Position numbers and translations under genes: made by a program. Of a stretch of 64,000 nt of DNA, positions 8,385 to 19,480 are shown one piece after another. The number at the start of each line of letters is the position of its first letter. Position 1 is the first letter of the stretch. The notes under the pieces are model-generated. The model ran no database searches. It was not told the DNA's origin and saw only the letters and a program-made list of their open reading frames with translations. Origin of the DNA: Bacillota bacterium (GTDB lineage: Bacteria; Bacillota; Clostridia; Lachnospirales; Lachnospiraceae); assembly GCA_023395555.1 (NCBI GenBank), contig JAEWYQ010000049.1:1-64000 (forward strand). The letters run 5' to 3'.

Positions 8385-8541
8385 GAAAGATGCACTATTG
8401 TGGTGATGTATGCCTAATTACTTATATTATAGCACATATAATCACAATTGAAAAGTAGTTTTTTATTCAGTTTTAGGATTATGATGGAAAAAGCACCATC
8501 CTGGTCGAAACACATATAAAATTCAAGGGGTGAAAACGTCA

Positions 8542-11500
8542 ATGGACAAAAACAGAATGCATCCAATTAAGGTTGGTAATAACGTGAGAATGAGTTACTC
8601 CAAGCAGAAGGAAGTCCTGGAAATGCCGAATCTCATTGAAGTACAGAAGGATTCCTACCAATGGTTTCTGGACGAGGGACTCAAGGAAGTATTCGATGAC
8701 ATTTCTCCGATTGCAGACTATGGCGGACATCTGAGTCTGGAATTCGTGGACTTTGCATTGTGTGAGGATGACATCAAATATACGATTGAGGAATGTAAGG
8801 AAAGAGATGCAACCTATGCAGCGCCTTTGAAGGTTAAGGTAAGACTCCACAACAAGGAAAATAACGAGATCAATGAACACGATATTTTCATGGGAGACCT
8901 GCCTCTGATGACGGAGACCGGTACCTTTGTAATCAACGGTGCAGAGAGAGTTATTGTCAGCCAGTTAGTACGTTCCCCCGGTATATATTATGCAGTAGAT
9001 CACGATAAAATCGGTAAGAAGTTATTTTCTTCCACGGTAATACCCAACAGAGGGGCATGGTTGGAATATGAGACAGATTCCAACGATGTTTTTTATGTAC
9101 GTGTTGACCGTAATAGAAAGGTTCCCATTACCACCTTTGTAAGAGCTTTGGGATACGGGACCAACGAAGAGATTAAGCAGTTATTTGGCGAAGAGCCGAA
9201 GATCCTTGCCAGCTTAGCAAAGGATCCCTCGACGGCAAAGGATCCTACCGGCAGCTATCAGGACGGTCTTCTTGAGCTGTATAAAAAGCTTCGTCCGGGC
9301 GAGCCTCTGGCGGTGGAGAATGCAGAATCCTTATTAAATAGTATGTTCTTTGATGCCAGAAGATATGATCTGGCCAAAGTTGGCAGATATAAATTTAATA
9401 AAAAGCTTCATTTCCGCAACCGTATCACAGGCTTTGTGCTTACGGAGGATGTGGTTGACAAGTCTACGGGTGAGATTCTTGCGGCAGCGGGAACCCAGGT
9501 GACGGATCAGCTGGCGAGGAAGATCCAGAACGCAGCCGTACCCTATGTTATAGTACAAGCGGAAGAGCGTAATGTTAAGATTATCTCCAATATGATGGTT
9601 GATATCACCAATTATGTGGATGCCGGCAGAAAGGAACTGGGGGTTACGGAGGACGTATACTATCCGGTTCTGAAGGGGATTCTGGAGAGCTGCAGCAGTC
9701 TTGAGGAAATTAAGGAAGCGGTCAGGAAGAATATGAATGACCTGATTCCGAAGCATATTACAAAGGAAGATATTATTGCTTCCATTAATTATAATATTCA
9801 TCTGGAATATGGCATTGGCCATGCGGACGATATTGACCATCTGGGCAACAGAAGAATCAGGGCCGTAGGCGAGCTGCTGCAGAACCAGTACCGTATCGGT
9901 CTGTCCAGAATGGAGCGCGTTGTTCGTGAGCGAATGACGACCCAGGATCTGGAGGGCATCAGTCCCCAGTCCCTGATCAATATTAAGCCGGTTACCGCGG
10001 CGGTGAAGGAGTTCTTCGGAAGCTCCCAGCTGTCCCAGTTCATGGATCAGCATAATCCTCTGGGTGAGCTGACCCATAAGAGACGTCTCTCTGCTCTGGG
10101 TCCCGGCGGTCTGTCCCGTGACCGTGCAGGCTTTGAGGTGCGTGATGTTCACTATTCCCATTACGGAAGAATGTGTCCCATCGAGACCCCTGAAGGTCCC
10201 AACATCGGTTTGATCAACTCTCTTGCAACCTATGCAAGAATTAATGAATATGGCTTTGTAGAGGCTCCCTACCGTAAGGTGGACAAATCAGATCCTATGA
10301 ATCCCAGAGTAACGGATGAGGTGGTATACCTTACCGCGGATGAAGAGGATAAGTATGTGGTAGCCCAGGCCAATGAAGCCCTGGATGATAAGGGGTATTT
10401 TGTCCGCAGCAGTATCTCCGGGCGATACATGGAGGAGACCTCCGAGTATGAGAAGCATAAGATTGATTTAATGGACGTATCCCCGAAGATGGTATTCTCC
10501 GTGGCTACTGCTTTGATTCCTTTCCTGGAGAATGACGATGCCAACCGTGCCCTGATGGGTGCCAACATGCAGCGTCAGGCAGTTCCGCTGCTTCTGACCG
10601 AGGCGCCTGCCGTAGGTACCGGCATTGAGGCCAAGGCGGCAATCGACTCCGGCGTATGCGTGATATCCAAAAAATCAGGTGTGGTTGACCGTGTTACCGC
10701 AAAGGAAGTTGTCATTAAGAATGATGATAATACAAAGAGCTCTTATCGGCTGGTAAAGTTTGCCAGAAGCAATCAGGGAACCTGTATCAATCAGAGGCCC
10801 ATTGTTTCCCGCGGCGACAGGATTGAGGCCGGACAGGTAATTGCAGACGGTCCTTCCACCTCCAAGGGAGAGCTGGCTCTCGGCAAGAATCCGCTGATCG
10901 GCTTTATGACCTGGGAAGGTTATAATTATGAGGATGCGGTTCTTCTCAGCGAGCGTCTGGTACAGGAGGATGTTTATACCTCGGTGCATATCGAGGAATA
11001 TGAGGCGGAGTCCAGAGATACCAAGCTGGGACCGGAAGAGATCACCAGGGATGTTCCGGGTGTCGGCGATGATGCCCTGAAGGATCTGGATGAAAGAGGC
11101 ATTATCCGCATTGGTGCGGAGGTGCGCGCAGGAGATATTCTGGTAGGCAAGGTAACGCCGAAGGGTGAGACAGAGCTGACTGCGGAAGAGAGACTGCTCA
11201 GAGCCATTTTCGGTGAGAAGGCGAGAGAGGTAAGAGATACCTCCCTTCGTGTTCCTCATGGTGAATATGGTATTATTGTGGACGCCAAGGTATTTACAAG
11301 GGAGAACGGCGACGAATTATCACCCGGTGTAAACCAGACGGTCCGCGTATATATTGCCCAGAAGAGAAAGATTCAGGTAGGAGATAAGATGGCAGGCCGT
11401 CACGGTAACAAGGGTGTTGTTTCCCGCGTATTGCCGGTGGAGGATATGCCCTTCCTTCCTAACGGAAGGCCCCTGGATATCGTACTCAATCCTCTGGGTG

Positions 11501-12423
11501 TTCCTTCCCGTATGAATATCGGACAGGTACTTGAGATTCACTTGTCCCTGGCGGCCAAGGTACTGGGAATTGACATTTCCACCCCTGTATTCGACGGTGC
11601 CAATGAGTTTGATATTATGGATACCCTGGAGATTGCCAATGATTTTGCCAATACCTCCTGGGAAGATTTCGAAGCAAAATATAAGGATATACTGGATCCG
11701 GAACTGATGGAATATCTGAAGGAGCACCCGAAGAACCATGAGGACTGGAGAGGTGTACCCATTAACCGTGACGGGAAGGTAAGACTTCGTGACGGCCGTA
11801 CCGGTGAATACTTTGACGGTTCTGTAACCGTTGGCTTCATGCATTACCTGAAGCTCCACCATCTGGTAGACGATAAGATCCATGCCCGTTCCACCGGACC
11901 TTATTCCTTAGTAACACAGCAGCCTCTGGGCGGTAAGGCGCAGTTCGGCGGACAGAGATTTGGTGAAATGGAGGTTTGGGCCCTGGAGGCATATGGCGCA
12001 GCCTATATTCTTCAGGAAATCCTTACGGTGAAGTCGGATGACGTGACAGGCCGTGTTAAGACCTATGAGGCGATCATTAAGGGTGAGAATATCTCAGAAC
12101 CCGGTATTCCGGAATCCTTTAAGGTATTGCTTAAGGAGCTTCAATCCCTGGCTCTTGATGTTACGGTTCTGGACGAGAACGGCGACGAGGTGAAGATGAC
12201 AGAAAGCATTGACTATGGTGCTTCTGATTTGACTCCGTTAATTGAAGGCGATAACAATTTCAGATATGACGAAGGCTATGAGGATGCCGGCTTCACCCAG
12301 ACCGATGCGGAGGATATTGATGCTGAGATCTTCGATATATACGAAGATGAACCAGAGGATATTCTGGACGATGGAATGTATGAGGATGAAGAGGACGAGG
12401 ATATAGTGGATGATGATATCTGA
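8542..12423 (+). CDS. rpoB: DNA-directed RNA polymerase subunit beta
   Basis: A 1293-residue beta subunit. The frame is open from a GTG at 8530, but AAGGGGTG (8525-8532) is the ribosome site for the ATG at 8542, giving [12 protein letters not shown]. The rifampicin pocket has wild-type key residues ([13 protein letters not shown], then [13 protein letters not shown]). The flap, fork and switch regions read normally. The last about 45 residues are extremely acidic ([16 protein letters not shown] onward), an extension found in related Clostridia. Transcribed with rpoC, 51 bases downstream. Confidence 0.98.
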   Translation: MDKNRMHPIKVGNNVRMSYSKQKEVLEMPNLIEVQKDSYQWFLDEGLKEVFDDISPIADYGGHLSLEFVDFALCEDDIKYTIEECKERDATYAAPLKVKVRLHNKENNEINEHDIFMGDLPLMTETGTFVINGAERVIVSQLVRSPGIYYAVDHDKIGKKLFSSTVIPNRGAWLEYETDSNDVFYVRVDRNRKVPITTFVRALGYGTNEEIKQLFGEEPKILASLAKDPSTAKDPTGSYQDGLLELYKKLRPGEPLAVENAESLLNSMFFDARRYDLAKVGRYKFNKKLHFRNRITGFVLTEDVVDKSTGEILAAAGTQVTDQLARKIQNAAVPYVIVQAEERNVKIISNMMVDITNYVDAGRKELGVTEDVYYPVLKGILESCSSLEEIKEAVRKNMNDLIPKHITKEDIIASINYNIHLEYGIGHADDIDHLGNRRIRAVGELLQNQYRIGLSRMERVVRERMTTQDLEGISPQSLINIKPVTAAVKEFFGSSQLSQFMDQHNPLGELTHKRRLSALGPGGLSRDRAGFEVRDVHYSHYGRMCPIETPEGPNIGLINSLATYARINEYGFVEAPYRKVDKSDPMNPRVTDEVVYLTADEEDKYVVAQANEALDDKGYFVRSSISGRYMEETSEYEKHKIDLMDVSPKMVFSVATALIPFLENDDANRALMGANMQRQAVPLLLTEAPAVGTGIEAKAAIDSGVCVISKKSGVVDRVTAKEVVIKNDDNTKSSYRLVKFARSNQGTCINQRPIVSRGDRIEAGQVIADGPSTSKGELALGKNPLIGFMTWEGYNYEDAVLLSERLVQEDVYTSVHIEEYEAESRDTKLGPEEITRDVPGVGDDALKDLDERGIIRIGAEVRAGDILVGKVTPKGETELTAEERLLRAIFGEKAREVRDTSLRVPHGEYGIIVDAKVFTRENGDELSPGVNQTVRVYIAQKRKIQVGDKMAGRHGNKGVVSRVLPVEDMPFLPNGRPLDIVLNPLGVPSRMNIGQVLEIHLSLAAKVLGIDISTPVFDGANEFDIMDTLEIANDFANTSWEDFEAKYKDILDPELMEYLKEHPKNHEDWRGVPINRDGKVRLRDGRTGEYFDGSVTVGFMHYLKLHHLVDDKIHARSTGPYSLVTQQPLGGKAQFGGQRFGEMEVWALEAYGAAYILQEILTVKSDDVTGRVKTYEAIIKGENISEPGIPESFKVLLKELQSLALDVTVLDENGDEVKMTESIDYGASDLTPLIEGDNNFRYDEGYEDAGFTQTDAEDIDAEIFDIYEDEPEDILDDGMYEDEEDEDIVDDDI

Positions 12424-12474
12424 TCTGGCTACGGTGCCGCTGCAGTCAGGAATAAATGAAGGGAGAGCCGAAGG

Positions 12475-15400
12475 ATGTCTGAAACGATAAGCAATATGCA
12501 AGAGATAACCTATGATGCGATAAAGATTGGTTTAGCTTCACCGGAGAAAATCAGAGAATGGTCGAAGGGTGAGGTTAGAAAGCCGGAGACAATCAATTAC
12601 AGAACCTTGAAGCCGGAAAAGGATGGGTTGTTCTGTGAGAGAATCTTTGGACCCAGCAAGGATTGGGAATGTCATTGCGGTAAATACAAGAAGATCCGAT
12701 ATAAGGGTGTAGTCTGCGACCGTTGCGGTGTTGAAGTAACGAAGGCAAGCGTACGCCGTGAGAGGATGGGTCATATCGAGCTGGCAGCGCCGGTTTCCCA
12801 TATCTGGTATTTTAAAGGAATACCCAGCCGTATGGGGCTGATTCTGGATCTTTCCCCCAGAACCCTGGAAAAAGTTCTGTATTTTGCTTCCTATATCGTA
12901 CTGGACCGGGGTACTACGGATTTACAGTATAAGCAGGTTCTGAATGAGAAGGAACGCCAGGAAGCCATTGAGAAATACGGATACAGCAGCTTCCGTCTTG
13001 GAATGGGAGCGGAGGCCATTCAGGAGCTTCTTCAGGCCATTGATCTGGAGAAGGAATCCAAGGATTTAAAGAAGGGCTTAAAAGATTCCACCGGCCAGAA
13101 GCGCGCAAGGATCATTAAGCGCCTGGAGGTTGTGGAGGCCTTTCGTGAATCCGGCAATAAGCCGGAATGGATGATTCTGTCCGTTATTCCGGTTATTCCT
13201 CCGGATCTGCGGCCCATGGTTCAGCTGGACGGCGGACGTTTTGCCACCTCCGACATGAACGATTTGTACAGAAGAATTATTAACCGTAATAACCGCCTGA
13301 AGAGACTGCTGGAGCTGGGCGCGCCTGATATCATCGTGCGCAACGAGAAGAGAATGCTTCAGGAAGCGGTGGACGCGCTCATCGATAACGGCAGAAGAGG
13401 AAGGCCGGTAACCGGACCCGGTAACCGTGCGCTTAAGTCTTTGTCCGATATGCTAAAGGGTAAGCAGGGACGTTTCCGTCAGAACCTCCTGGGTAAGCGT
13501 GTTGACTACTCCGGACGTTCCGTTATCGTGGTAGGACCGGAATTAAAATTATATCAGTGCGGTTTGCCTAAGGAAATGGCCATCGAGCTGTTCAAGCCCT
13601 TCGTTATGAAGGAGCTGGTAGCAAGGGGAACCGCCCATAATATCAAATCTGCCAAGAAGATGGTAGAGCGGCTTCAGACCGAGGTATGGGATGTTCTGGA
13701 GGAGGTAATTAAGGAGCATCCGGTTATGCTGAACCGTGCCCCTACCCTTCACAGACTTGGTATCCAGGCTTTTGAACCCGTACTGGTAGAAGGTAAGGCA
13801 ATTAAGCTTCATCCCCTGGTATGTACCGCTTATAATGCGGATTTCGACGGAGACCAGATGGCGGTTCATCTTCCGTTATCCGTGGAAGCTCAGGCAGAGT
13901 GCCGCTTCCTGCTTCTGTCTCCCAACAACCTGTTGAAGCCCTCAGACGGTGCGCCGGTAACGGTTCCTTCCCAGGATATGGTACTTGGTATCTATTATCT
14001 GACCATTGAGAGGGAGATAGAAGGAAACATCAGGCATTCCTATAAGAATCTCAGCGAAGCGATTCTCGCCTATGAGAATGGTGCGATTTCTCTTCATGAG
14101 ATGATCCGGGTGAGAAGATTCGGAGAGAACAAGGATGGTGTGATAGAGAGCAGAACCATTGAGTCGACCCTGGGACGTTTCCTCTTTAATGAGATCATCC
14201 CTCAGGATCTGGGCTTTGTGGACCGCAGCGAGGATGACAATTTCCTGAAGCTGGAGATCAATTTCCTGGTTGGTAAGAAGCAGTTAAAGCCGATTTTGGA
14301 GAAATGCATTAATATCCACGGAGCAACCAAGACTGCTGAGATTCTGGATGCGGTTAAGTCTCTGGGTTATAAATATTCCACCCGTGCCGCAATGACGGTA
14401 TCCATCTCCGATATGGAGGTTCCGGATGAGAAGAAGCAGATTATTGCGGACGCGGAAGCCACCATTGAGAGTATTGCCAAGGAATACAGACGAGGCAGGA
14501 TGACCGAGGACGAGAGGTATAATACCGTAATCGAGACCTGGAAGAATGCGGATAAGGTTCTGACCGATACTCTGTTAAACAGGTTGGATAAATTCAACAA
14601 TATCAAGATGATGTCCGACTCCGGTGCCCGTGGTTCCGACAAGCAGATCAAGCAGCTTGCCGGTATGCGTGGTCTGATGGCGGATACATCGGGACGTACC
14701 ATTGAGCTGCCCATCAAATCCAACCTCCGTGAAGGTCTGGACGTATTGGAATACTTCATCTCCGCTCACGGTGCCCGTAAGGGTCTGTCCGATACGGCTC
14801 TTCGTACGGCGGACTCCGGTTATCTGACCCGTCGTTTGGTGGATGTATCGCAGGATCTGATTATCCGTGAGGTGGACTGCAGCGAGGGTCAGGAGATTCC
14901 CGGGATGTGGATTAAGACCTTTGCTGACGGTAAGGAAGTGATTGAAAGCCTGGAGGAGAGAATTACGGGAAGATATTCCTGTGAGACGATCTACGATGCC
15001 GACGGTGAGATGATTGTTAAGGCAAACCATATGATTACTCCCAGGCGTGCGGCGAGGATTATTGCAACCGGCGTAGATAAGGTGAAGATCCGTACCGTTC
15101 TTACCTGTAAATCCCATATCGGTGTCTGTGCAAAATGCTACGGCGCCAATATGGCAACCGGCGAGGCGGTGCAGGTAGGCGAAGCGGTAGGTATTATTGC
15201 AGCCCAGTCCATCGGTGAGCCCGGTACACAGCTTACGATGCGTACCTTCCATACCGGCGGTGTGGCAGGTGATGATATCACACAGGGTCTTCCCCGTGTA
15301 GAAGAGCTTTTCGAAGCCAGAAAGCCGAAGGGGCTTGCGATTATCGCGGAATTCGGCGGAGTAGTTACCATAAAGGATACTAAGAAGAAGCGTGAGGTTA

Positions 15401-16221
15401 TTGTAACTAATAATGAGACCATGGAATCCAAAGCGTATCTGATTCCTTACGGCTCCAGAATCAAGGTTCAGGACGGAGATGTGCTTGAGGCCGGCGACGA
15501 GCTGACCGAGGGCAGCGTTAATCCTCATGATATTTTAAAGATCAAGGGAATCCGTGCCGTTCAGGATTATATGATTCAGGAGGTACAGAGAGTATACCGT
15601 CTGCAGGGTGTAGAAATTAACGATAAGCATATTGAGGTGATTGTACGTCAGATGCTGAAGAAGATTCGCATTGAAAGCAACGGTGATACGAACTTCCTTC
15701 CGGGTACTTTGGTAGATATTCTGGAATTTGAAGATGTGAACAAAAAGATGCAGGAGGAGGGTCTGGAGCTGGCGGACGGCAAGCAGGTAATGCTTGGTAT
15801 CACAAAGGCTTCCCTTGCCACCAATTCCTTCCTGTCGGCAGCTTCCTTCCAGGAGACAACCAAGGTTCTGACGGAAGCGGCCATTAAGGGTAAGATTGAC
15901 CCGTTGATCGGCTTGAAGGAGAATGTTATCATCGGTAAGCTGATTCCGGCCGGAACCGGTATGAAGAGATACCGTTCCGTGAAGCTGGATACCGATGCAC
16001 CGGCTGCTTATATGATCCCCGAGGAGCTGGACGGCGAAGGCAATTATGTGGATGAGTACGGCGATTTTGAATATTCTGAGGATAGTTATCAGGAAGACGG
16101 ATATGAAGAGGATGACTATTATGAGGATGAAGCCGAATATTCCGAGGATGATGAAGCGGTCGAAGCCGATGATTGGGGCGGGGATGAACGGAGCCCGGAG
16201 GATAACGACAGCGAGCTATAG
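12475..16221 (+). CDS. rpoC: DNA-directed RNA polymerase subunit beta'
   Basis: A 1248-residue beta' subunit. Its N-terminal zinc site is CHCGKYKK...CDRCG at about 61-79, the catalytic magnesium loop is NADFDGD, the trigger-loop region includes MRTFHTGG, and a second zinc site includes [13 protein letters not shown]. The final about 55 residues are rich in Asp, Glu and Tyr, a low-complexity acidic tail that mirrors the one on beta. It ends the rpoBC unit; no str-operon genes follow. Confidence 0.98.
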   Translation: MSETISNMQEITYDAIKIGLASPEKIREWSKGEVRKPETINYRTLKPEKDGLFCERIFGPSKDWECHCGKYKKIRYKGVVCDRCGVEVTKASVRRERMGHIELAAPVSHIWYFKGIPSRMGLILDLSPRTLEKVLYFASYIVLDRGTTDLQYKQVLNEKERQEAIEKYGYSSFRLGMGAEAIQELLQAIDLEKESKDLKKGLKDSTGQKRARIIKRLEVVEAFRESGNKPEWMILSVIPVIPPDLRPMVQLDGGRFATSDMNDLYRRIINRNNRLKRLLELGAPDIIVRNEKRMLQEAVDALIDNGRRGRPVTGPGNRALKSLSDMLKGKQGRFRQNLLGKRVDYSGRSVIVVGPELKLYQCGLPKEMAIELFKPFVMKELVARGTAHNIKSAKKMVERLQTEVWDVLEEVIKEHPVMLNRAPTLHRLGIQAFEPVLVEGKAIKLHPLVCTAYNADFDGDQMAVHLPLSVEAQAECRFLLLSPNNLLKPSDGAPVTVPSQDMVLGIYYLTIEREIEGNIRHSYKNLSEAILAYENGAISLHEMIRVRRFGENKDGVIESRTIESTLGRFLFNEIIPQDLGFVDRSEDDNFLKLEINFLVGKKQLKPILEKCINIHGATKTAEILDAVKSLGYKYSTRAAMTVSISDMEVPDEKKQIIADAEATIESIAKEYRRGRMTEDERYNTVIETWKNADKVLTDTLLNRLDKFNNIKMMSDSGARGSDKQIKQLAGMRGLMADTSGRTIELPIKSNLREGLDVLEYFISAHGARKGLSDTALRTADSGYLTRRLVDVSQDLIIREVDCSEGQEIPGMWIKTFADGKEVIESLEERITGRYSCETIYDADGEMIVKANHMITPRRAARIIATGVDKVKIRTVLTCKSHIGVCAKCYGANMATGEAVQVGEAVGIIAAQSIGEPGTQLTMRTFHTGGVAGDDITQGLPRVEELFEARKPKGLAIIAEFGGVVTIKDTKKKREVIVTNNETMESKAYLIPYGSRIKVQDGDVLEAGDELTEGSVNPHDILKIKGIRAVQDYMIQEVQRVYRLQGVEINDKHIEVIVRQMLKKIRIESNGDTNFLPGTLVDILEFEDVNKKMQEEGLELADGKQVMLGITKASLATNSFLSAASFQETTKVLTEAAIKGKIDPLIGLKENVIIGKLIPAGTGMKRYRSVKLDTDAPAAYMIPEELDGEGNYVDEYGDFEYSEDSYQEDGYEEDDYYEDEAEYSEDDEAVEADDWGGDERSPEDNDSEL

Positions 16222-16320
16222 ATAGAATACCGACAGACATTATACAGCGCCGAAGCGAAGCGGAGTGCGCATCCTGGCACGCAGTGCCATACCATGGACG
16301 CTTGCGGACATGGTATAATA
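16222..16320. repeat. Dispersed palindromic repeat, copy A
   Basis: The roughly 100 bases after rpoC share long identical blocks with 57379-57497: GACATTATAC, then GCGAAGCGGAGTGCGCATCC and the hairpin TGGCAC-GCA-GTGCCA, ending in an ATACCAT/ATGGTAT inverted repeat (16289-16295 and 16310-16316). The leading palindrome is degenerate here. No coding capacity. It resembles a non-autonomous MITE- or REP-like element. Confidence 0.8.
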
Positions 16321-16323
16321 AAG

Positions 16324-16377
16324 AAAACCAGCCGGGCATTGGATAAAATACGAATATCCTCTGTTCCGGCTGATTTT
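16324..16377 (+). terminator. rpoC terminator
   Basis: AAAACCAGCCGG (16324-16335) pairs with CCGGCTGATTTT (16366-16377) with one mismatch and a 30-base loop, followed by GTTGTG. It directly follows repeat copy A and should end the rpoBC transcript. Confidence 0.65.
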
Positions 16378-16457
16378 GTTGTGTTACGAACATTCAATTA
16401 CGTTACCGTTCCGCTTGTGGATTCGCTCGGACATGGGTTTGCCCCGTGAAAAAAATA

Positions 16458-16486
16458 TTGCATTTCCATACAAAGCATTGTATGAT
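16458..16486 (+). promoter_or_regulatory. Promoter for the phosphoglucomutase gene
   Basis: TTGCAT at 16458-16463, 17 bases, TATGAT at 16481-16486. The 395-base gap between rpoC and this gene holds repeat copy A, the rpoC terminator, this promoter and a 130-base leader in which I see nothing specific. Confidence 0.65.
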
Positions 16487-16616
16487 GAAGTATGTATTTT
16501 AATGAATTAACGGGTTGCAATAAAATATTTCGGCAAGAGGGAAAGCTGTGCGAAAGTGTGTTAATACATAGATGCGGCTGTATTTTGACTTAGTGAGAAA
16601 GGATGAGGTTTCGGGT

Positions 16617-18332
16617 ATGGACTATAGGAAGAGATATGAGGAATGGCTATCTAACCCGTATTTTGACGAGGCGACCAGAGCGGAGCTGGCTGCAATAGAG
16701 GGTGATGATAACGAGATCAAAGAGCGTTTTTTTAAAGATCTGGAATTTGGAACCGGAGGCTTGAGAGGGATCCTGGGTGCCGGTGTCAACAGAATGAATT
16801 TATATACGGTAAGACGGGCCACTCAGGGGCTGGCCAACACCATTAAGAAGCATGGAGAGGAGAAGAAAGGAGTTGCCATTGCCTTTGACTCCAGGAGAAT
16901 GTCGCCGGAGTTTGCGCTGGACAGCGCTCTATGTCTTGCGGCCAATGGGATTCCTGCCTATCTGTTTGATACGCTCCGTCCGACTCCCGAGCTCTCTTTT
17001 GCTCTTCGGACGTTGGACTGCGTAGCCGGTATTGTAATTACGGCAAGCCATAATCCGCCGGAGTATAACGGCTATAAAGTATATTGGGAGGATGGTGCGC
17101 AGATTACCTTCCCCAAGGATGAGGAAATCATCGGCGAGGTGAATGCGATTACGGACTTTGCTTCCTCGAAGACCATGACGAAGGAAGAGGCTCTGAAGCA
17201 GGGGCTGCTGACTGTTATCGGCAGTGAGATAGATGATAAATATATTGCCGAGCTGAAGAAGCTGGTGGTGAATCCGGTCAGCGAAGAAGGCAGACAGATG
17301 AAAATTGTATATACGCCCCTTCATGGAACCGGTAATCTTCCGGTGAGACGCATCTTGAAGGAGCTTGGCTTTGAACATGTCTATGTGGTGCCGGAACAGG
17401 AACTGCCGGATTCCGGCTTCTCCACCGTAAGCTATCCGAATCCCGAGGATCCCAAGGTCTTTGTCCTGGCACAGAAGCTGGCGAAGGAAGTGGGAGCGGA
17501 TATTATTCTTGCCACCGATCCGGATGCGGACCGCCTGGGCATTATGGTAAAGGATGAAAAGGGCGAATTCGTACTGTTTAACGGAAATATGACCGGCGCC
17601 CTGATTGCGGAATATGAATTCTCCCAGAAGGCGGAGAAGGGCATTCTGCCTAAGAATGCGGCTTTGATTAAGACCATTGTGACAGGCAATATCTCAGATA
17701 TGATAGCGGAGTATTATAATGCAAGGCTGATTGAGGTGCTGACGGGTTTCAAATACATCGGGGAGCAGATCAAGCTGTTCGAGGAGACCGGCTCCAATGA
17801 ATATATCTTTGGCTATGAGGAGAGCTACGGCTGTCTTGTAGGAACCCATTCCAGAGATAAGGATGCGGTGGTTGCCGTAATGTGCCTGTGTGAGGCGGCG
17901 GCATATTACCGTTCCCAGGGAATTAGCCTGTATGAGCAGATGAACCGCATTTATAAGAAGTATGGCTATTTTAAGGAGGATCTGGTCTCTGTAACATTGA
18001 AGGGAATTACCGGAATGGAGAAGATGAAGGAGATTATGAGTGCTTACCGTAAGAATCCTCCCAAGACGGCAGGCGGTTACAAGGTACTTAAGCTTCGGGA
18101 TTATCTGATGGATACCATTACGGATATGGAGACGGGAGAAGTATCCCCCACCGGACTTCCCAAATCCGATGTATTGTACTTTGAATTGAATGATAATGCA
18201 TGGTGTGCGGTGAGACCCTCCGGTACGGAACCCAAGATTAAGTTCTATTTTGGTGTGAAGGGTGATACCATGGAGGATGCCGATGCCAGACTGAAGAAAT
18301 TAGTGAGTGATAAAGTGTTTCAAGTGGAATAG
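16617..18332 (+). CDS. pgcA: Phosphoglucomutase / phosphomannomutase, alpha-D-phosphohexomutase family
   Basis: A 571-residue phosphohexomutase interconverting glucose 1- and 6-phosphate and feeding UDP-glucose, wall polymers and glycogen. The phosphoserine is Ser144 in TASHNP, the metal loop is DPDADR (301-306), the sugar-binding loop is GYEESYG, and the phosphate loop is RPSGTEPK. The ATG at 16617 follows a GGATGAGG ribosome site and gives MDYRKRYEEWL, typical of Firmicutes PgcA; the open frame upstream to 16572 is not needed. Phosphomannomutase activity is possible. It has its own promoter and a terminator shared with the convergent gene. Confidence 0.93.
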   Translation: MDYRKRYEEWLSNPYFDEATRAELAAIEGDDNEIKERFFKDLEFGTGGLRGILGAGVNRMNLYTVRRATQGLANTIKKHGEEKKGVAIAFDSRRMSPEFALDSALCLAANGIPAYLFDTLRPTPELSFALRTLDCVAGIVITASHNPPEYNGYKVYWEDGAQITFPKDEEIIGEVNAITDFASSKTMTKEEALKQGLLTVIGSEIDDKYIAELKKLVVNPVSEEGRQMKIVYTPLHGTGNLPVRRILKELGFEHVYVVPEQELPDSGFSTVSYPNPEDPKVFVLAQKLAKEVGADIILATDPDADRLGIMVKDEKGEFVLFNGNMTGALIAEYEFSQKAEKGILPKNAALIKTIVTGNISDMIAEYYNARLIEVLTGFKYIGEQIKLFEETGSNEYIFGYEESYGCLVGTHSRDKDAVVAVMCLCEAAAYYRSQGISLYEQMNRIYKKYGYFKEDLVSVTLKGITGMEKMKEIMSAYRKNPPKTAGGYKVLKLRDYLMDTITDMETGEVSPTGLPKSDVLYFELNDNAWCAVRPSGTEPKIKFYFGVKGDTMEDADARLKKLVSDKVFQVE

Positions 18333-18344
18333 AGGTTAAGCTGA

Positions 18345-18384
18345 AAAAGGCTCCAGATCGGTTATAAGATCCGGAGCCTTTCTT
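18345..18384. terminator. Bidirectional terminator between pgcA and the ydj-type operon
   Basis: AAAGGCTCC-GATC pairs with GATC-GGAGCCTTT across an 8-base loop, flanked by A-rich and T-rich sides, between convergent genes. Confidence 0.8.
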
Positions 18385-18438
18385 AAAATGGCTCTGTGGC
18401 GGCAGCTCAGATTGGGGCGGTATGGAGGACACCGTAAT

Positions 18439-19392
18439 TTATGTCAGCTTCTGTCCGCAGTTAGGGCAGAAGTTGGCGGCTCCGGTCTTGGTCCCGCAAT
18501 TCGGGCAGAAATTAGGCTTTGCACCGGAGGGAACGGCCTGACCCTGGTTTTGATTCATGTTCTGCATCATCTGGTTGGCCGCGTTCATTCCCATCATCAT
18601 GCCTGCCATGTCGGAAGCAATCCCGCCTCCGTGCATCTTGCCCGAGGCCATTCCGTTGGTCAGATCCACCTGCTGGTAACGTCCGAGATCGCCCACCATG
18701 CTGTGGGAGGCGTTCTTTGTAATCATGGCCTGTATCTCTTCGGGATAGGTGAAGCTCATGATATGGAAGGCAGTAACACTCAGGCCGGAATCGAAGAGCT
18801 GCATATCCAGATCGGTACGGATTCCGTTCGCAATGTCAAAGGAGTTGGCCTGGAGATTGAACATATCCTTGCCTTCCCTGGTAATCCATTTCATCAGGAG
18901 CTGATCCAGAATCGATACGATACGCAGACGGACATCCTCCACCGCGTAGATATCCCTGACACCGGCAATCTTGTCGATTAGCTTGACATAATCCGCCACT
19001 TTGAAGGTAACAGTACCGAAGGATCGGATGGGCATACCGCCGGGGAGCTGGGGTACGGGGATGTTGATGGCATTCTGGGTGCCCCATTTTACCTGGAACT
19101 CCTTGGTGTTCACAAAGAGCACCTCGGCCCGCATACCGCTGTTAAAGCCAAAACGGAAGCCCTTCAGAGTGGACAGGAAGGGAACAATCTGTGATTCAAT
19201 ATCATAATCACCTTCGTCCTTGAAGATACCCTCCAGCTTGCCGTTAAACAGGAAGATGGCATCCTGACCGGGACGGATGATAAGGCGGCTTCCTTTTTTG
19301 ATTTCATCGTTATGCCATTTGTAGAAGATCATATCCTCGCGGAATTCCTTCCACTCAATTACGTTTGAAAGTTGCTTTGAAAAAATACCCAT
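18439..19392 (-). CDS. SPFH-domain protein with C-terminal double zinc ribbon (YdjI-like)
   Basis: A 317-residue cytosolic protein. The N-terminal about 240 residues form an SPFH/band-7-like domain of the virion-core-protein type (MGIFSKQLSNVIEWK...). A Met/Asn/Gly-rich linker follows, and CPNCG...CPNCG near the C terminus makes a zinc ribbon. The start at 19392 has an AGGAGGAAATAAT ribosome site. In Bacillus subtilis, YdjI is encoded with PspA, YdjG and YdjH and helps place PspA at the membrane. The gene set and order here match (pspA-ydjG-ydjH-ydjI on the reverse strand). Role by homology. Confidence 0.85.
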   Translation of the reverse strand: MGIFSKQLSNVIEWKEFREDMIFYKWHNDEIKKGSRLIIRPGQDAIFLFNGKLEGIFKDEGDYDIESQIVPFLSTLKGFRFGFNSGMRAEVLFVNTKEFQVKWGTQNAINIPVPQLPGGMPIRSFGTVTFKVADYVKLIDKIAGVRDIYAVEDVRLRIVSILDQLLMKWITREGKDMFNLQANSFDIANGIRTDLDMQLFDSGLSVTAFHIMSFTYPEEIQAMITKNASHSMVGDLGRYQQVDLTNGMASGKMHGGGIASDMAGMMMGMNAANQMMQNMNQNQGQAVPSGAKPNFCPNCGTKTGAANFCPNCGQKLT

Positions 19393-19480
19393 ATTATTTC
19401 CTCCTGCATTATTTATTCTGAGCAAATCGTCCGGCATTATGAAAAAAGGCCGGAATATATTTTATAATCGGTAATGAAGG

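Noticed and set aside
14575..15528. A 317-codon reverse-strand frame opposite rpoC, and similar ones opposite rpoB (9334-10161, 10675-11259)
   Set aside because: They are mirror frames of highly conserved polymerase genes with low-complexity, family-less translations.
18388..18981. Forward-strand 197-codon frame opposite the SPFH gene
   Set aside because: No ribosome site, and the reverse-strand gene has clear domains and zinc motifs.
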